Assembly: GCA_029953615.1 (NCBI GenBank)
Contig: CP124529.1
Location: 248,001-312,000 of the forward strand
Direction: 5' to 3'
From: Pseudomonas putida
Lineage (GTDB): Bacteria; Pseudomonadota; Gammaproteobacteria; Pseudomonadales; Pseudomonadaceae
DNA: 64,000 nt
The translations under genes were made by a program, and so were the position numbers. The first letter of the stretch is position 1. The number at the start of each line of letters is the position of its first letter. A model generated the notes under the pieces. The model saw only the letters and a program-made list of their open reading frames with translations, made no database searches and had not been told where the DNA came from. Below, piece by piece: positions 9,905 to 24,075 of the stretch.

Positions 9905-11226
9905 GGTTTTCTCCGCTGGCGGGGGCTGTTGCGGTCAAGGTCGGCCAGGTGGCGCAGCTTCTCACCAATCTTCAGCTCCAGGCCTCGCGGCACCGGCTGG
10001 TAGTACTGACGCGGCTCGAGTTCGTCGGGAAAGTAGTCTTCGCCGGCGGCATAGGCGTCTGGCTCGTCGTGGGCATAGCGATACTCATCGCCATAGCCCA
10101 GCTGCTTCATCAGCTTGGTCGGGGCGTTGCGCAGGTGCAGCGGCACTTCCAGCGAGCCGTGCTCGGCAGCCTCGCGCAGGGCGGTCTTGAAGCCCATGTA
10201 CACCGCGTTGCTCTTCGGTGCACAGGCGAGGTAGGTGATGGCCTGGGCCACCGCCAGCTCGCCCTCGGGGCTGCCAAGGCGCTCTTGCACATCCCAGGCC
10301 GCCAGGCACAGGCTGAGTGCGCGCGGGTCGGCGTTGCCGATGTCTTCGCTGGCCATGCGTACCACGCGGCGGGCGATGTACAGCGGGTCGCAGCCGCCGT
10401 CGAGCATGCGCGCGAACCAGTACAGGGCACCATCGGGGTTGGACCCGCGCACCGATTTGTGCAGCGCGGAAATCTGGTCATAGAACGCCTCGCCGCCCTT
10501 GTCGAAGCGGCGACGGCTGTCACCGAGCAGACTCTGCAGCATCTCGACGTCGATCTCGCTGCCGTCTTCGGCCAGGTCCGAGGCATTCTCGAGGAAGTTG
10601 AGCATGCGCCGGCCATCGCCATCGGCGGCGGCCATCAGCATTTTGAAAGCGTCGTCGCCAACCCGCAGGTTGCGCTTGCCCAGGCCGCGCTCTTCAGTCA
10701 GCGCGCGGTTGACCAGCTTGCGCAATGCCGCCTCGTCCAGGCTCTTGAGCACATACACCCGCGCCCGCGACAGCAGTGCGTTGTTCAGCTCGAACGACGG
10801 GTTTTCGGTGGTGGCGCCAATGAACAGCAGGGTGCCGTCTTCCACATAAGGCAGGAAGGCATCCTGCTGCGACTTGTTGAAGCGATGCACTTCGTCGACG
10901 AACAGGATAGTACGGCGGCCGTACTGGCCAGCCTGCTGCTTGGCCACCTCGACCGCCTGGCGAATTTCCTTCACCCCGGCCAGCACCGCCGACACCGTTT
11001 CGAAGTGCGCGTCGCAGAACTGCGCCAGCAGCCGCGCAAGTGTGGTCTTGCCCACACCCGGCGGCCCCCAGAAGATCATCGAATGCAGCGCACCCTGCTC
11101 CAGCGCCTCGCGCAGCGGTTTGCCGCGCGCCAGCAGGTGCTCCTGGCCAACGTACTCGTCCAGGTTGGACGGACGCAGGCGAGCCGCCAGGGGCTGGGCG
11201 ACGGGTTCGCTTCGAAACAGGTCCAT
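9901..11226 (-). CDS. rarA: Replication-associated recombination protein A (MgsA/WRNIP1 family)
   Basis: 441 residues, AAA+ clamp-loader-like ATPase acting at stalled replication forks. Walker A is [14 protein letters not shown] near residue 55 and Walker B is [19 protein letters not shown] near 100. The C-terminal half holds the helical tetramerisation domain, with [17 protein letters not shown] and [11 protein letters not shown]. Encoded between lolA and crcB with a 12-base gap and a 4-base overlap, so surely cotranscribed. Confidence 0.96.
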   Translation of the reverse strand: MDLFRSEPVAQPLAARLRPSNLDEYVGQEHLLARGKPLREALEQGALHSMIFWGPPGVGKTTLARLLAQFCDAHFETVSAVLAGVKEIRQAVEVAKQQAGQYGRRTILFVDEVHRFNKSQQDAFLPYVEDGTLLFIGATTENPSFELNNALLSRARVYVLKSLDEAALRKLVNRALTEERGLGKRNLRVGDDAFKMLMAAADGDGRRMLNFLENASDLAEDGSEIDVEMLQSLLGDSRRRFDKGGEAFYDQISALHKSVRGSNPDGALYWFARMLDGGCDPLYIARRVVRMASEDIGNADPRALSLCLAAWDVQERLGSPEGELAVAQAITYLACAPKSNAVYMGFKTALREAAEHGSLEVPLHLRNAPTKLMKQLGYGDEYRYAHDEPDAYAAGEDYFPDELEPRQYYQPVPRGLELKIGEKLRHLADLDRNSPRQRRKP

Positions 11227-11238
11227 GGCGAGCTCTGG

Positions 11239-11874
11239 TTACTCCTTGATGACGTCCGCGCCCTTGGGGATGTCGAACTTGAACTTGCTGTCCGGCACCG
11301 CCTGGTTGGCCTTCACGCCATTGAACAGGATGTTGGTGCGCTGGCCGACGCTGTCGATCAGCTGCATGTCATTGATCAGGCCTTTGCGGAACGACACGCG
11401 CAGCGAGTCGAACAGGGTGTCCTTGGTTTTCGGCTTGAGGGTGAAGTCCATCACTTCGCCCTGCTCCTTCGAGCTGATGTCGAAGCTCTGGCTGATCTTC
11501 GACACGTCACCGGACAGCAGCAGCGCCGGGGTCTGGTTCAGGCGCTGGTCGAGCTTCTTGATGGTCGCCTGCTCCAGGTCCGGATCCCACAGGGTGACGT
11601 TGGTGCGGTCGGATACCACTACCTGCTCCTGCGGCGCATCGGTGTGCCAGTAGAACAGGCCCGGACGCTTTACGGTCATCTTGCCGGAGGTTTCCTGCAG
11701 GCTGGTGCCGCCGGCGTCCAAGGTCAGCTGGGAGAAGTTGGCCTCGATGGTCTGCGACTTTTCCAGCAACTGGGTCAGGCGTTGTACATCTTGCTCACCG
11801 GCATAAGCCGAAACGGTGGCCGACACAGAAGCCGCGGCCAGGGCAGAAACCAACAGCATGCGAATCGCGCGCAT
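11239..11874 (-). CDS. lolA: Outer-membrane lipoprotein carrier protein LolA
   Basis: 211 residues, periplasmic chaperone that takes lipoproteins from LolCDE to LolB. A signal peptide covers about residues 1-24 ([19 protein letters not shown], ending near AYAG). The mature part has the half-barrel LolA pattern, e.g. [12 protein letters not shown] and [17 protein letters not shown] chose the ATG of MRAIRM, which has GAGGA 6 bases upstream. In this sequence the ftsK frame runs through into lolA because of an indel (see ftsK), but the lolA start is intact. Confidence 0.95.
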   Translation of the reverse strand: MRAIRMLLVSALAAASVSATVSAYAGEQDVQRLTQLLEKSQTIEANFSQLTLDAGGTSLQETSGKMTVKRPGLFYWHTDAPQEQVVVSDRTNVTLWDPDLEQATIKKLDQRLNQTPALLLSGDVSKISQSFDISSKEQGEVMDFTLKPKTKDTLFDSLRVSFRKGLINDMQLIDSVGQRTNILFNGVKANQAVPDSKFKFDIPKGADVIKE

Positions 11875-11936
11875 GGGAGTCCTCATCGAGCATTGAAAAG
11901 GCCGGGCGCCACCGTTGGCGCCCGGCAGGGTGTTCA

Positions 11937-14430
11937 TCAGTCGCGCGGGCCGCCCGGGGCAATCACTTCCCGCGAGCCGTTGCTGTTCAATGGGAGTGAC
12001 CACGCCGGCCATTTCCATGGCTTCGATCATGCGGGCGGCGCGGTTGTAGCCGATCTTCAGTTTGCGCTGCACGGCCGAGATGGACGCACGGCGGCTTTCC
12101 AGCACGAACTGCACGGCCTCATCATACAGGGCGTCGCTTTCCGAATCTTCGCCATCGCCACCACCACCCCCGCCTTCGAAGCCGCTGCCGGCCTCTTCGA
12201 CGCCGTTGAGAATGTCGTCGTTGTAGTCCGGGGCGCCACGCAGCTTCCACGCTTCCACCACGCGGTGCACTTCGTCGTCGGAGACGAACGCGCCGTGCAC
12301 GCGAATCGGCAGGCTGGTGCCCGGCGGCATGTACAGCATGTCGCCGTGACCCAGCAGCTGTTCGGCACCACCCTGGTCGATGATGGTCCGCGAGTCGATC
12401 TTGCTCGACACCTGGAACGCCATGCGGGTCGGGATGTTGGCCTTGATCAGGCCGGTAATCACATCCACCGACGGGCGCTGTGTGGCGAGGATCAGGTGGA
12501 TACCGGCCGCACGGGCCTTCTGGGCGATACGGGCGATGAGCTCTTCGACCTTCTTGCCGACGATCATCATCATGTCGGCGAATTCGTCGACCACCACAAC
12601 AATGGTCGGCAGGGTTTTCAGCGCCGGCGGTTCGTCGTCCATGCTCTCGCGGCGGTACAGCGGGTCATGGATGATTTCGCCGGCTTCCTGGGCGTCCTTG
12701 ATCTTGCGGTTGAAGCCGGCCAGGTTACGCACGCCCATGGCCGCCATCAGCTTGTAGCGCCGCTCCATCTCGGCCACGCTCCAGCGCAGGGCGTTGGCGG
12801 CGTCCTTCATGTCGGTGACCACCGGGCACAGCAGGTGCGGGATGCCTTCGTAGATCGACAGTTCGAGCATTTTCGGGTCGATCATGATCAAGCGCGCGTC
12901 TTCCGGGCTGGACTTGAACAGGATCGACAGGATCATCGCGTTCACGCCCACCGACTTACCGGAACCCGTGGTACCGGCCACCAGCAGGTGCGGCATTTTG
13001 GCCAGGTCGGTGATCACCGGCTTGCCGCCGATGTCGTGGCCCAGGGCCAGGGTGACCGGCGACTTCTGCTCGTCGTACTGCGGCGTGGCCAGCACTTCGG
13101 AAAAGCGCACCATCTGCCGGTTTTCGTTGGGGATCTCGATACCCACGGTGGTCTTGCCGGGGATGACCTCGACCACACGCACGCTGGTCACGGCCAGCGA
13201 ACGCGCCAGGTCCTTGGCCAGGTTGGCGATACGGCTGACCTTGACACCGGCTGCCGGCTGGATTTCGTAACGGGTAATGACAGGGCCCGGGTGGATCGAG
13301 TCCACCGCCACTTCCACGCCGAACTCCTTGAGCTTGATTTCCAGCAGCTGGCCGACACCGGCCAGGGATTCGGGCGAGTACTCGATCTTCTTCTGTTCGG
13401 CCGGGTCGAGAATGGAGATCGACGGCAAGGTGCCTTCCACCGCGCTGTCAACGAACAGCGGCGCCTGCTTCTCTTTCATCACTCGCTTGCTCGGCTCCGG
13501 CGCCCTGGCAGGTGCCGGCGGCACGATCATCGGGGCCGCGGCGGGTTGTTCGCGGGAGATTACCGGCTCACGCGGGGCCAGCGACTCGCGCGGTACCACA
13601 GGCTCACGCGACAGGGTGGGCTCACGCGGCTCGACCGGCTGGGCAGGTGCTTCTTCACGCTTGAAGATACGCTCGCGCAGCGCCGGTTTGGCCGGCTCGC
13701 GCTTGTCGGCAGCCATCGGCGCAGCCTTGACCACCACCGGTTCATCCTCGCGCAGCTGCGCCTCCAGGCGTTTGCGCTCGTTGCGTGCCTCCCACCAACG
13801 ATTGGCGGCGCCCTGCACCAGTTCGAACAGGTCGAGGGTGATTTTACCGGTCAGGTCCATAACCTTGAACCACGACAGGTCGGTGAACACGGTCAGGCCG
13901 AACAGGAACAGGGCAATGAACATCAACGTGCTGCCCTGCACATTCAGCAGGTTGCGCGCCAGGTCGCCGAGGCTCTCGCCCAGTGCACCACCGGCGGAGA
14001 ACGGCATGCTCGCAGGCGGATGGAAATGGATATGCGCCAGCGCCGCACCAGACAGCACCAGGAACACCAGGCCGATCAGCCGCCAGGAGAACAGCCAGCC
14101 GCTCCAGTCCCAGGGCTGGTGGCGTTCGCGGAAAATCTGCCAGGTCTTTATCGCCAGCAGCAGCGGGAAGATGTAGGCGAAGTAACCCAGCACCATGAAC
14201 AGGATGTCGGCGAAGTAGGCACCGGCACGCCCGGCGGCATTCTGCACCTGGTCGACGTTGCTGGTGTGGCTGAAGCCCGGGTCCGACGTGTCGTAGGTAA
14301 GCAGCGCCATCCACAGGTACAGGCACAGGGCGCCGACAGCGATCAACGCACCTTCCTTGAGGCGATAATGCAGCTGCTGCCGCCACAGGGGGACGGGCAA
14401 GGGAGCTGGAGTTGCGGTGGATTTCTTCAA
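11937..14430 (-). CDS. ftsK: DNA translocase FtsK (frameshift in last codons as sequenced)
   Basis: About 830 residues if one extra base is ignored. Septal motor that pumps chromosome dimers and drives XerCD/dif resolution. Order: four to five membrane segments (about 25-190), a Pro/Arg/Glu-rich linker with a hexapeptide repeat, the alpha/beta motor with Walker A GTTGSGKS near residue 487 and Walker [12 protein letters not shown], and the winged-helix gamma domain that reads KOPS ([24 protein letters not shown]). TTG at 14430 ([12 protein letters not shown]) is my preferred start, with AGGA upstream; an in-frame ATG lies at 14490. Near 11989 an extra base (CCCATTGAAC for expected CCCATGAAC) shifts the last 16 or so codons, and the raw frame then continues in frame through lolA as a 1083-codon ORF. 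Confidence 0.93.
13540..13629 (-). repeat. Tandem hexapeptide-coding repeat in the FtsK linker
   Basis: Five successive six-residue units read [30 protein letters not shown], so the 18-base period lies within the flexible linker between membrane and motor domains. Expected to be disordered and length-variable between strains. Confidence 0.75.
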
Positions 14431-14819
14431 AACGCGTCTATTCCTGCGCGTGCTGCGCGTCCAATAGTGATCGGCCGACGGTGCGGCCAATGAACCACTA
14501 CTTTTAACATTACTGCCCGCCCACTGCCATGACGGCGCGCCGTAAGGCGCTTGAGTGGGGGCGACTTTCGTATAGCTGCAATTTGAGCATGCATTGCCTT
14601 CTGTGACAAAGGCTTATGCTGTGTTTTTGCACAGGTGTGACAGCAAATGTAGCGGATGGTGCCTGCGGTTTCATGAATGTGTAGGAAATTGCCTAAATTA
14701 CCGAAGCTCTTGCGCCCTGATAGGAGCAGCCTCGTGCTGGCTTTGGGGGTCAAAGAGATTGACCCTGCTTTTCGCCCGCGCCATGCTGCCCTCTCCCCTC
14801 CCCCACCGCACGATAGACC
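14431..14819. promoter_or_regulatory. Divergent ftsK/aat intergenic region
   Basis: About 390 bases without a gene, AT-richer than its surroundings. It must hold the promoters of the minus-strand ftsK run and of aat. Visible structure: the 12-base palindrome ACGGCGCGCCGT at 14532-14543 and the hairpin GGGTCAA-AGAGA-TTGACCC at 14747-14765, followed by TGCTTTT, just before aat. That hairpin may be a weak terminator or attenuator. No further ORF is supported. Confidence 0.5.
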
Positions 14820-15500
14820 ATGCTCACCTGGCTGACCCGCGACTCGCTGACCTTCCCGCCCCTGGAAAAGGCCCTGCACGACCCCAATGGCCTGCTGGCT
14901 GCCGGCGGCGACCTGAGCCCCGAGCGCCTGGTGCAGGCCTATCGCCACGGCTGCTTCCCGTGGTACCAGGACGGCCAGCCAATCCTCTGGTGGTCACCCG
15001 ACCCGCGCACGGTGCTGCTCCCGGATCAGCTGCACGTGTCGCGCTCGCTGGCCAAGCTGATGCGCCAGGGGCGGTACCAGGTCAACTTCGACACTGACTT
15101 CGCCGCCGTCATCGCCGCCTGCGCCGCGCCACGTGACTACGCCGACGGCACCTGGATCACCGACACCATGCGCGCCGCCTACTGCGAGCTGCACCAGCGC
15201 GGCATCGCCCATTCGGTGGAAGTGCGCCAGGATGGCGAGCTGGTCGGTGGCCTGTACGGCCTGGCCATGGGCCAGCTGTTCTTCGGCGAATCGATGTTCA
15301 GCCGCGCCGACAACGCTTCGAAGGTCGGCTTCGTGACCCTGGTCAACCACCTGCGCCAGGCCGGTTTCGTCCTCATCGACTGCCAGATGCCGACCAACCA
15401 CCTGCATAGCCTGGGCGCCCACGCCATCAGCCGCGCCGAGTTCGCCGGCTACCTGGCACGCCACCTCGACCAGCCCAACAGCGCCACATGGGTTCCCTAG
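14820..15500 (+). CDS. aat: Leucyl/phenylalanyl-tRNA--protein transferase
   Basis: 226 residues. It adds Leu or Phe from charged tRNA to proteins with N-terminal Lys or Arg, making N-degrons for ClpS/ClpAP. Family blocks: [41 protein letters not shown], and [18 protein letters not shown]. It precedes bpt, infA and the oppositely oriented clpA/clpS genes, so the whole N-end rule pathway lies within 5 kb. Confidence 0.97.
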   Translation: MLTWLTRDSLTFPPLEKALHDPNGLLAAGGDLSPERLVQAYRHGCFPWYQDGQPILWWSPDPRTVLLPDQLHVSRSLAKLMRQGRYQVNFDTDFAAVIAACAAPRDYADGTWITDTMRAAYCELHQRGIAHSVEVRQDGELVGGLYGLAMGQLFFGESMFSRADNASKVGFVTLVNHLRQAGFVLIDCQMPTNHLHSLGAHAISRAEFAGYLARHLDQPNSATWVP

Positions 15501-15556
15501 GCGAGTTCCCATAGCTGGCTTACACTTAAAACAAAGTCTCACCGAGGGGGTTGATC

Positions 15557-16264
15557 ATGACAGAGTTGGCGCGGTTGAAGTTCTATGCCACTCAACCCCA
15601 CTCCTGCAGCTACCTGCCCGACGAACAGGCAACCACGCTGTTCCTCGACCCTAGCCAGCCGATGGACGTGCATGTATACGCCGACTTGTCGGAAATGGGC
15701 TTTCGCCGCAGCGGCGACCACCTTTACCGCCCGCACTGCCAGAACTGCAATGCCTGCGTGCCGGCCCGCATCCCGGCGGCGCGCTTCATCCCCAATCGCC
15801 AGCAACGGCGCATCCTCAAGCGCAACGCCGACCTGACCGTGAGCGCAGCGCGCCCGGCATTCAAGGAAGAGTACTTCGAGCTGTACCGGCGCTATATCGA
15901 AACGCGCCATGCCGACGGTGACATGTACCCACCCAGCCGCGACCAGTTTTCTACCTTCCTGGTGCGCGACCTGCCGTTCTGCTGGTTCTACGAGTTCCGC
16001 CTGGAAGGCCGCCTGATGGCGGTAGCGGTATGCGACCTGCTGCCCAATGGCCTTTCGGCGGTGTATACCTTCTACGAGCCGGACGAAGAACGCCGCAGCC
16101 TGGGCCGCTTCGCCATCCTCTGGCAGATCACCGAAGCCCTGCGCCAGAACCTGGAGGCGGTTTACCTGGGTTACTGGATCAAGAACTGCAAGAAAATGAA
16201 CTACAAGACACAGTATCGGCCTATCGAATTGTTGATAAATCAGCGCTGGGTCACCCTCAACTGA
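15557..16264 (+). CDS. bpt: Aspartate/glutamate leucyltransferase (Bpt)
   Basis: 235 residues, ATE1-like. It transfers Leu to proteins with N-terminal Asp or Glu, feeding the ClpS pathway. Shows [16 protein letters not shown] near the N-terminus and the cysteine cluster [13 protein letters not shown] around residue 60. The C-terminal block ends [19 protein letters not shown]. The ATG at 15557 is preferred over an in-frame TTG two codons earlier because of GGGGG at the right distance. Same strand as aat, 56-base gap. Confidence 0.95.
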   Translation: MTELARLKFYATQPHSCSYLPDEQATTLFLDPSQPMDVHVYADLSEMGFRRSGDHLYRPHCQNCNACVPARIPAARFIPNRQQRRILKRNADLTVSAARPAFKEEYFELYRRYIETRHADGDMYPPSRDQFSTFLVRDLPFCWFYEFRLEGRLMAVAVCDLLPNGLSAVYTFYEPDEERRSLGRFAILWQITEALRQNLEAVYLGYWIKNCKKMNYKTQYRPIELLINQRWVTLN

Positions 16265-16270
16265 AAGGCA

Positions 16271-16300
16271 TTGGCTTGACACACAGTTTTCGGGCATAAT
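16271..16300 (+). promoter_or_regulatory. infA: Candidate infA promoter
   Basis: TTGACA at 16276 and CATAAT at 16295 are good boxes, but they are only 13 bases apart. TTGGCT at 16271 gives an 18-base spacer with the same -10. The second pairing is more plausible. Start codon at 16367. Confidence 0.35.
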
Positions 16301-16366
16301 CCACGCCACTTTTTTGCCCGGTGCGGTTATGCGTCGGGCCAACACTGGATCCGAGGGCTCTACTGC

Positions 16367-16585
16367 ATGTCGAAAGAAGACAGCTTCGAAATGGAAGGTA
16401 CTGTCGTCGACACCCTGCCCAACACCATGTTCCGCGTGGAGTTGGAAAACGGGCACGTCGTAACCGCGCACATCTCCGGAAAGATGCGCAAGAACTACAT
16501 CCGTATTCTCACTGGCGACAAGGTCCGCGTCGAACTGACGCCTTACGACCTGAGCAAGGGCCGCATCACCTACCGTGCGCGCTAA
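16367..16585 (+). CDS. infA: Translation initiation factor IF-1
   Basis: 72 residues, single S1/OB domain, starting [13 protein letters not shown]. It contains [20 protein letters not shown] and [18 protein letters not shown], the standard IF-1 sequence. It binds the 30S A site with IF-2 and IF-3. Followed directly by a strong terminator. Confidence 0.98.
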
Positions 16586-16597
16586 TCTCAAGCCATG

Positions 16598-16627
16598 AAA
16601 AAGCCCGGCGATGTGCCGGGCTTTTTT
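16598..16627 (+). terminator. Intrinsic terminator after infA
   Basis: AAAAAGCCCGGC-GATGT-GCCGGGCTTTTTT hairpin, 12 bases past the infA stop. A-rich on the left arm, so it may also act on the minus strand after clpA. Confidence 0.9.
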
Positions 16628-16643
16628 GTGCTTTCAGGATTGT

Positions 16644-16745
16644 TGGGGCTGCTTTGCAGCCCTTCGCGGGCACGCCCGCTCCCACAGGTAATAGCTATCC
16701 CCCTGTGGGAGCGGGCGTGCCCGCGAAGGGCCGCATAGCGGCCCC
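16644..16745. repeat. REP pair between infA and clpA
   Basis: Inverted classic REP cores (CGGGCACGCCCGCTCCCACA and TGTGGGAGCGGGCGTGCCCG) with GGGGCTGC-TTT-GCAGCCC on the left and GGGCCGC-ATA-GCGGCCC on the right. The right-hand hairpin lies just past the clpA stop. Confidence 0.85.
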
Positions 16746-16750
16746 ATCTA

Positions 16751-19021
16751 TCACGCAACCTCAGCGGTGGTCTCGAAGTCGAACACCAGTTCGCCATCGC
16801 GCAGGTCGACGTGCACCACGCCACCATGCTCGGCCAGTTCGCCAAACAGGATCTCCTCGGCCAGCGGCCGCTTGATCTTGTCCTGGATCAGCCGCGCCAT
16901 CGGCCGCGCACCCATCTGCACGTCGTAGCCCGAGGCCGCCAGCCAGCCGCGCGCATCGTCACTGACCTCCAACAGCACCCGCTTGTCTTCCAGCTGCGCC
17001 TGCAGTTCGATAAGGAACTTGTCGACGATGCTCTTGATCGTCTCGTGGCTCAGGCGGCCGAACTGGATGATGGTATCCAGGCGGTTGCGGAACTCCGGCG
17101 TGAAGCTCTTGCGGATGACTTCCATGGCATCGGACGCATGGTCCTGATGGGTGAAGCCGATCGAGGCCCGCGCGGCGGTTTCTGCGCCAGCGTTGGTGGT
17201 CATGATCAGGATCACGTTGCGGAAGTCGGCCTTGCGCCCGTTGTTGTCGGTCAGGGTACCGTGGTCCATCACCTGCAGCAGCAGGTTGAAGACTTCCGGG
17301 TGGGCCTTCTCGATTTCGTCGAGCAGCAACACGCAGTGCGGCTGCTTGGTGATCGCCTCGGTCAGCAAACCACCCTGGTCGAAGCCAACATAACCAGGAG
17401 GCGCACCGATCAGGCGCGACACGGTGTGGCGCTCCATGTATTCGGACATGTCGAAGCGCACCAGCTCCACGCCCAGCGCCTTGGCCAGTTGCCGTGCCGC
17501 TTCGGTCTTGCCGACGCCGGTGGGGCCGGCGAACAGGAACGAACCGACAGGCTTGTCTGGCGACTTGAGGCCGGCACGGGACAGCTTGATGGCGGTGGCC
17601 AGCGAATCGATCGCCTGGTCCTGACCGAATACGGTCAGTTTCAGGTCACGCTCCAGGTTGCGCAGCAGCTCCTTGTCGGAACTGGTGACGTGCTTCGGCG
17701 GAATCCGCGCGATCTTGGCGACGATGTCTTCGACCTGCGGCACGTCGATGCGCTTGACGCGGTTGGCCTCCGGCTGCAGGCGCTGGTAGGCACCGGCTTC
17801 GTCGATCACGTCGATGGCCTTGTCCGGCATGTGCCGGTCATTGATGTAGCGCGAGGCCAGCTCGGCAGCGGCGCGCAGGGCTTCGTCGCTGTACTCGATG
17901 TTGTGGTGGCTTTCGAAGCGCCCTTTCAGGCCACGCAGGATACCCACGGTGTCTTCGACCGACGGCTCGCTGACATCGACCTTCTGGAAGCGCCGTGCCA
18001 GGGCACGGTCCTTCTCGAAGATGCCGCGGAACTCCTGGAAGGTGGTCGAGCCGATGCAGCGGATTTCGCCGGACGACAGCAGTGGTTTGAGCAGGTTGGA
18101 GGCATCCATCACCCCGCCCGACGCCGCACCTGCACCAATGATGGTGTGGATTTCGTCGATGAACAGGATTGCCTGCGGGCGCTTGCGCAGCTCACCGAGC
18201 AGCGCCTTGAAGCGCTTCTCGAAGTCGCCACGGTACTTGGTACCGGCCAGCAGTGCGCCGAGGTCGAGGGAATACACCACGCTCTGCGCCAGCAGGTCGG
18301 GCACCTGGCCATCGACGATGCGCTTGGCCAGGCCTTCGGCGATGGCGGTCTTGCCCACCCCGGCCTCACCCACCAGCAGCGGGTTGTTCTTGCGCCGACG
18401 GGCAAGAATTTGCGCCACGCGCTCCACTTCCTGCTCGCGGCCTACCAGCGGGTCGATACGGCCAGCACGGGCCAGCTCGTTCAGGTTGCTGGCATAGGCA
18501 TCCAGCGGGTTGCTCGAAGAGGCGGTATCGCCGCCCTCTTCGTCCTGCATTTCCTGGTCGCTTTCGGCATGCGAACCATGGCCCGGCACCTTGGAGATAC
18601 CATGGGCGATGTAGTTGACCACGTCGATGCGGGCCACGCTCTGCTGCTTGAGCAGGAACACGGCCTGGCTTTCCTGTTCGCTGAAGATCGCCACCAGCAC
18701 GTTGGCGCCAGTGACTTCGCGCTTGCCGGAGCTTTGCACGTGGAACACGGCACGCTGCAGCACACGCTGGAAGCCCAGGGTCGGCTGGGTTTCGCGGTCT
18801 TCGTCGTTGACCGGGATCAGGGGTGTGGTGGAATCGATGAACTCTTGCAGGTCGTGCTTGAGTTTGTCGAGATTGGCGCCACAGGCGCGCAGAACGGTCG
18901 CGGCAGCCTCATTGTCAAGGAGTGCCAGCAGCAGATGTTCGACGGTCATGAACTCATGACGCTTCGAACGAGCCTCCTTGAAGGCAAGATTGAGGGTGAC
19001 TTCGAGCTCGCGGTTTAACAT
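16751..19021 (-). CDS. clpA: ATP-dependent Clp protease ATP-binding subunit ClpA
   Basis: 756 residues. Hexameric AAA+ unfoldase that feeds ClpP; with ClpS it degrades N-degron substrates. The N domain (1-145) holds the double Clp-N repeat. Walker A of the first AAA ring is GEAGVGKTAIAEGL near residue 220, and of the second GPTGVGKTEAARQL near 497. The ClpP-contact loop is expected after about residue 610. It follows clpS by 30 bases and they form one unit. Confidence 0.98.
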   Translation of the reverse strand: MLNRELEVTLNLAFKEARSKRHEFMTVEHLLLALLDNEAAATVLRACGANLDKLKHDLQEFIDSTTPLIPVNDEDRETQPTLGFQRVLQRAVFHVQSSGKREVTGANVLVAIFSEQESQAVFLLKQQSVARIDVVNYIAHGISKVPGHGSHAESDQEMQDEEGGDTASSSNPLDAYASNLNELARAGRIDPLVGREQEVERVAQILARRRKNNPLLVGEAGVGKTAIAEGLAKRIVDGQVPDLLAQSVVYSLDLGALLAGTKYRGDFEKRFKALLGELRKRPQAILFIDEIHTIIGAGAASGGVMDASNLLKPLLSSGEIRCIGSTTFQEFRGIFEKDRALARRFQKVDVSEPSVEDTVGILRGLKGRFESHHNIEYSDEALRAAAELASRYINDRHMPDKAIDVIDEAGAYQRLQPEANRVKRIDVPQVEDIVAKIARIPPKHVTSSDKELLRNLERDLKLTVFGQDQAIDSLATAIKLSRAGLKSPDKPVGSFLFAGPTGVGKTEAARQLAKALGVELVRFDMSEYMERHTVSRLIGAPPGYVGFDQGGLLTEAITKQPHCVLLLDEIEKAHPEVFNLLLQVMDHGTLTDNNGRKADFRNVILIMTTNAGAETAARASIGFTHQDHASDAMEVIRKSFTPEFRNRLDTIIQFGRLSHETIKSIVDKFLIELQAQLEDKRVLLEVSDDARGWLAASGYDVQMGARPMARLIQDKIKRPLAEEILFGELAEHGGVVHVDLRDGELVFDFETTAEVA

Positions 19022-19051
19022 AGCTTCACCTCATACCCAAGTGGTCGGCGA

Positions 19052-19414
19052 TTAACCGTCCTTCTCGATTTCACAGAGTAGCGGATGCTGGCTTTCCCTG
19101 GCGTATTGGTTGACCTGCATAGCCTTTGTTTCGGCGATGTCACGGGTAAACAATCCGCACACTGCCCGCCCTTCGGTATGGACGGTCAGCATGATCTTGG
19201 TCGCCAGCTCGCGGTTCAGATTGAAGAACGTCTCGAGCACTTCGACGACGAAATCCATCGGCGTGTAGTCATCGTTGAACAAAACCACCTTGTACATCGG
19301 TGGTGCCTGCAGGATCGGCTTGGCTTCCTGAACTGCAAGACCTGAGCCGTCGTCCTCATTCGATTGCGGGCGATCCTGATTGAATGTTAGTCGAATCTCA
19401 CTAGGTGCATGCAT
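19052..19414 (-). CDS. clpS: ClpA adaptor protein ClpS
   Basis: 120 residues. Binds N-terminal Leu, Phe, Tyr and Trp and hands substrates to ClpA. The pocket motif [20 protein letters not shown] lies at about residues 41-60. The disordered first 35 residues are the part that enters the ClpA pore. Its substrates are made by Aat and Bpt, encoded close by. Confidence 0.97.
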   Translation of the reverse strand: MHAPSEIRLTFNQDRPQSNEDDGSGLAVQEAKPILQAPPMYKVVLFNDDYTPMDFVVEVLETFFNLNRELATKIMLTVHTEGRAVCGLFTRDIAETKAMQVNQYARESQHPLLCEIEKDG

Positions 19415-19644
19415 GGAAAGAATTTCATCATGAGCGACAGGTTAAGGTTGTGGGTTGACTGCGAAGGGCACGGCCAGCGCAGGCGCCGGGCGACCTTGAC
19501 TATCGGCAAAACGGTGTTACAACCAATAAGAACCCACCGTGGTCGATAAAGATCCGCGCAGTCAACCAGATTTTTCGCATGGTTCGTATGCGGATGAAGT
19601 GGATGATACTCCAGTGATGGAGTCCTTTGCAGAGGGACATAAGG

Positions 19645-19899
19645 ATGGCAAGCGGTAAAGTCAAGTGGTTCAACAATGCCAAGGGCTACGGATTCATCAA
19701 TGAAGAGGGCAAGACTGACGACTTGTTCGCTCATTATTCAGCCATCCAGATGGACGGGTACAAGACGCTCAAGGCCGGCCAAGCTGTGAGTTTCGACATC
19801 GTCCAGGGGCCCAAAGGCCTGCACGCGGTGAATATCAGCAGCGCCGCTGCCGCCACTGCCGCCAGCGCACAGCAAACCGGCAGCACTGCCGACGCCTGA
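19645..19899 (+). CDS. cspD: Cold-shock domain protein CspD
   Basis: 84 residues. Single-stranded nucleic acid-binding OB fold with RNP1 KGYGFI and RNP2-like DLFAHYSAI. The longer-than-average C-terminus (an Ala/Ser/Thr tail) is typical of CspD, a replication inhibitor made in stationary phase in E. coli. Location beside clpS-clpA, divergently transcribed, is conserved from E. coli to Pseudomonas. Start chosen at [11 protein letters not shown] with AAGG just before it. Confidence 0.95.
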   Translation: MASGKVKWFNNAKGYGFINEEGKTDDLFAHYSAIQMDGYKTLKAGQAVSFDIVQGPKGLHAVNISSAAAATAASAQQTGSTADA

Positions 19900-19925
19900 C
19901 TTGCCGCGCCGCCTGCCGGTATACG

Positions 19926-19964
19926 AAAAAACCGGCCGTTTCTTTACTGGAAGCGGCCGGTTTT
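19926..19964. terminator. Terminator between convergent cspD and icd
   Basis: Stem AAAACCGGCCG ... CGGCCGGTTTT with further pairing TTTC/GAA inside, and A and T runs on either side, so it should work for both genes. Confidence 0.88.
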
Positions 19965-19972
19965 CCATTGCC

Positions 19973-23884
<3,912 letters not shown>

Positions 23885-23901
23885 GGCTCGCTTGAAGTAA
23901 C

Positions 23902-23940
23902 AGCACAAACCCCGGCCACGCACCGGGGTTTGTGCTTTCT
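23902..23940 (+). terminator. Strong terminator after idh
   Basis: Fourteen-base perfect stem AGCACAAACCCCGG / CCGGGGTTTGTGCT with a 7-base loop and TTCT tail, 17 bases past the stop. Confidence 0.92.
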
Positions 23941-23971
23941 GGATAAACGATTTCTGGCCGCCAGCGCGGAC

Positions 23972-24047
23972 CCTGTGGGAGCGGGTTTACCCGCGAATGC
24001 GATGGCGAATCCACTGACGCATTCGCGGGTAAACCCGCTCCCACAAG
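23972..24047. repeat. REP pair
   Basis: Inverted classic REP cores TGTGGGAGCGGGTTTACCCG and CGGGTAAACCCGCTCCCACA, with the ATTCGC/GCGAAT flanks also paired. Between the idh terminator and nudJ. Confidence 0.88.
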
Positions 24048-24075
24048 GGCTGTGCAGGCCTCTAAGGAGCTGTTC

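Noticed and set aside
9895..14493. Very long open frame on the plus strand (over 1500 codons)
   Set aside because: It is antisense to rarA, lolA and ftsK and shows the His/Gln/Arg-rich composition of a GC-rich shadow frame; no domain is recognisable.
14747..14765. Hairpin before aat as a strong terminator
   Set aside because: The stem is only 7 bases and the T run is interrupted (TGCTTTTCG), so it is noted but not called as a terminator.
16276..16300. TTGACA ... CATAAT as the infA promoter
   Set aside because: The spacer is 13 bases, too short for sigma-70; a TTGGCT box with an 18-base spacer was kept as a weak alternative.
16811..19018. Open frame of over 700 codons on the plus strand
   Set aside because: Antisense shadow of clpA, whose minus-strand frame has all ClpA motifs.
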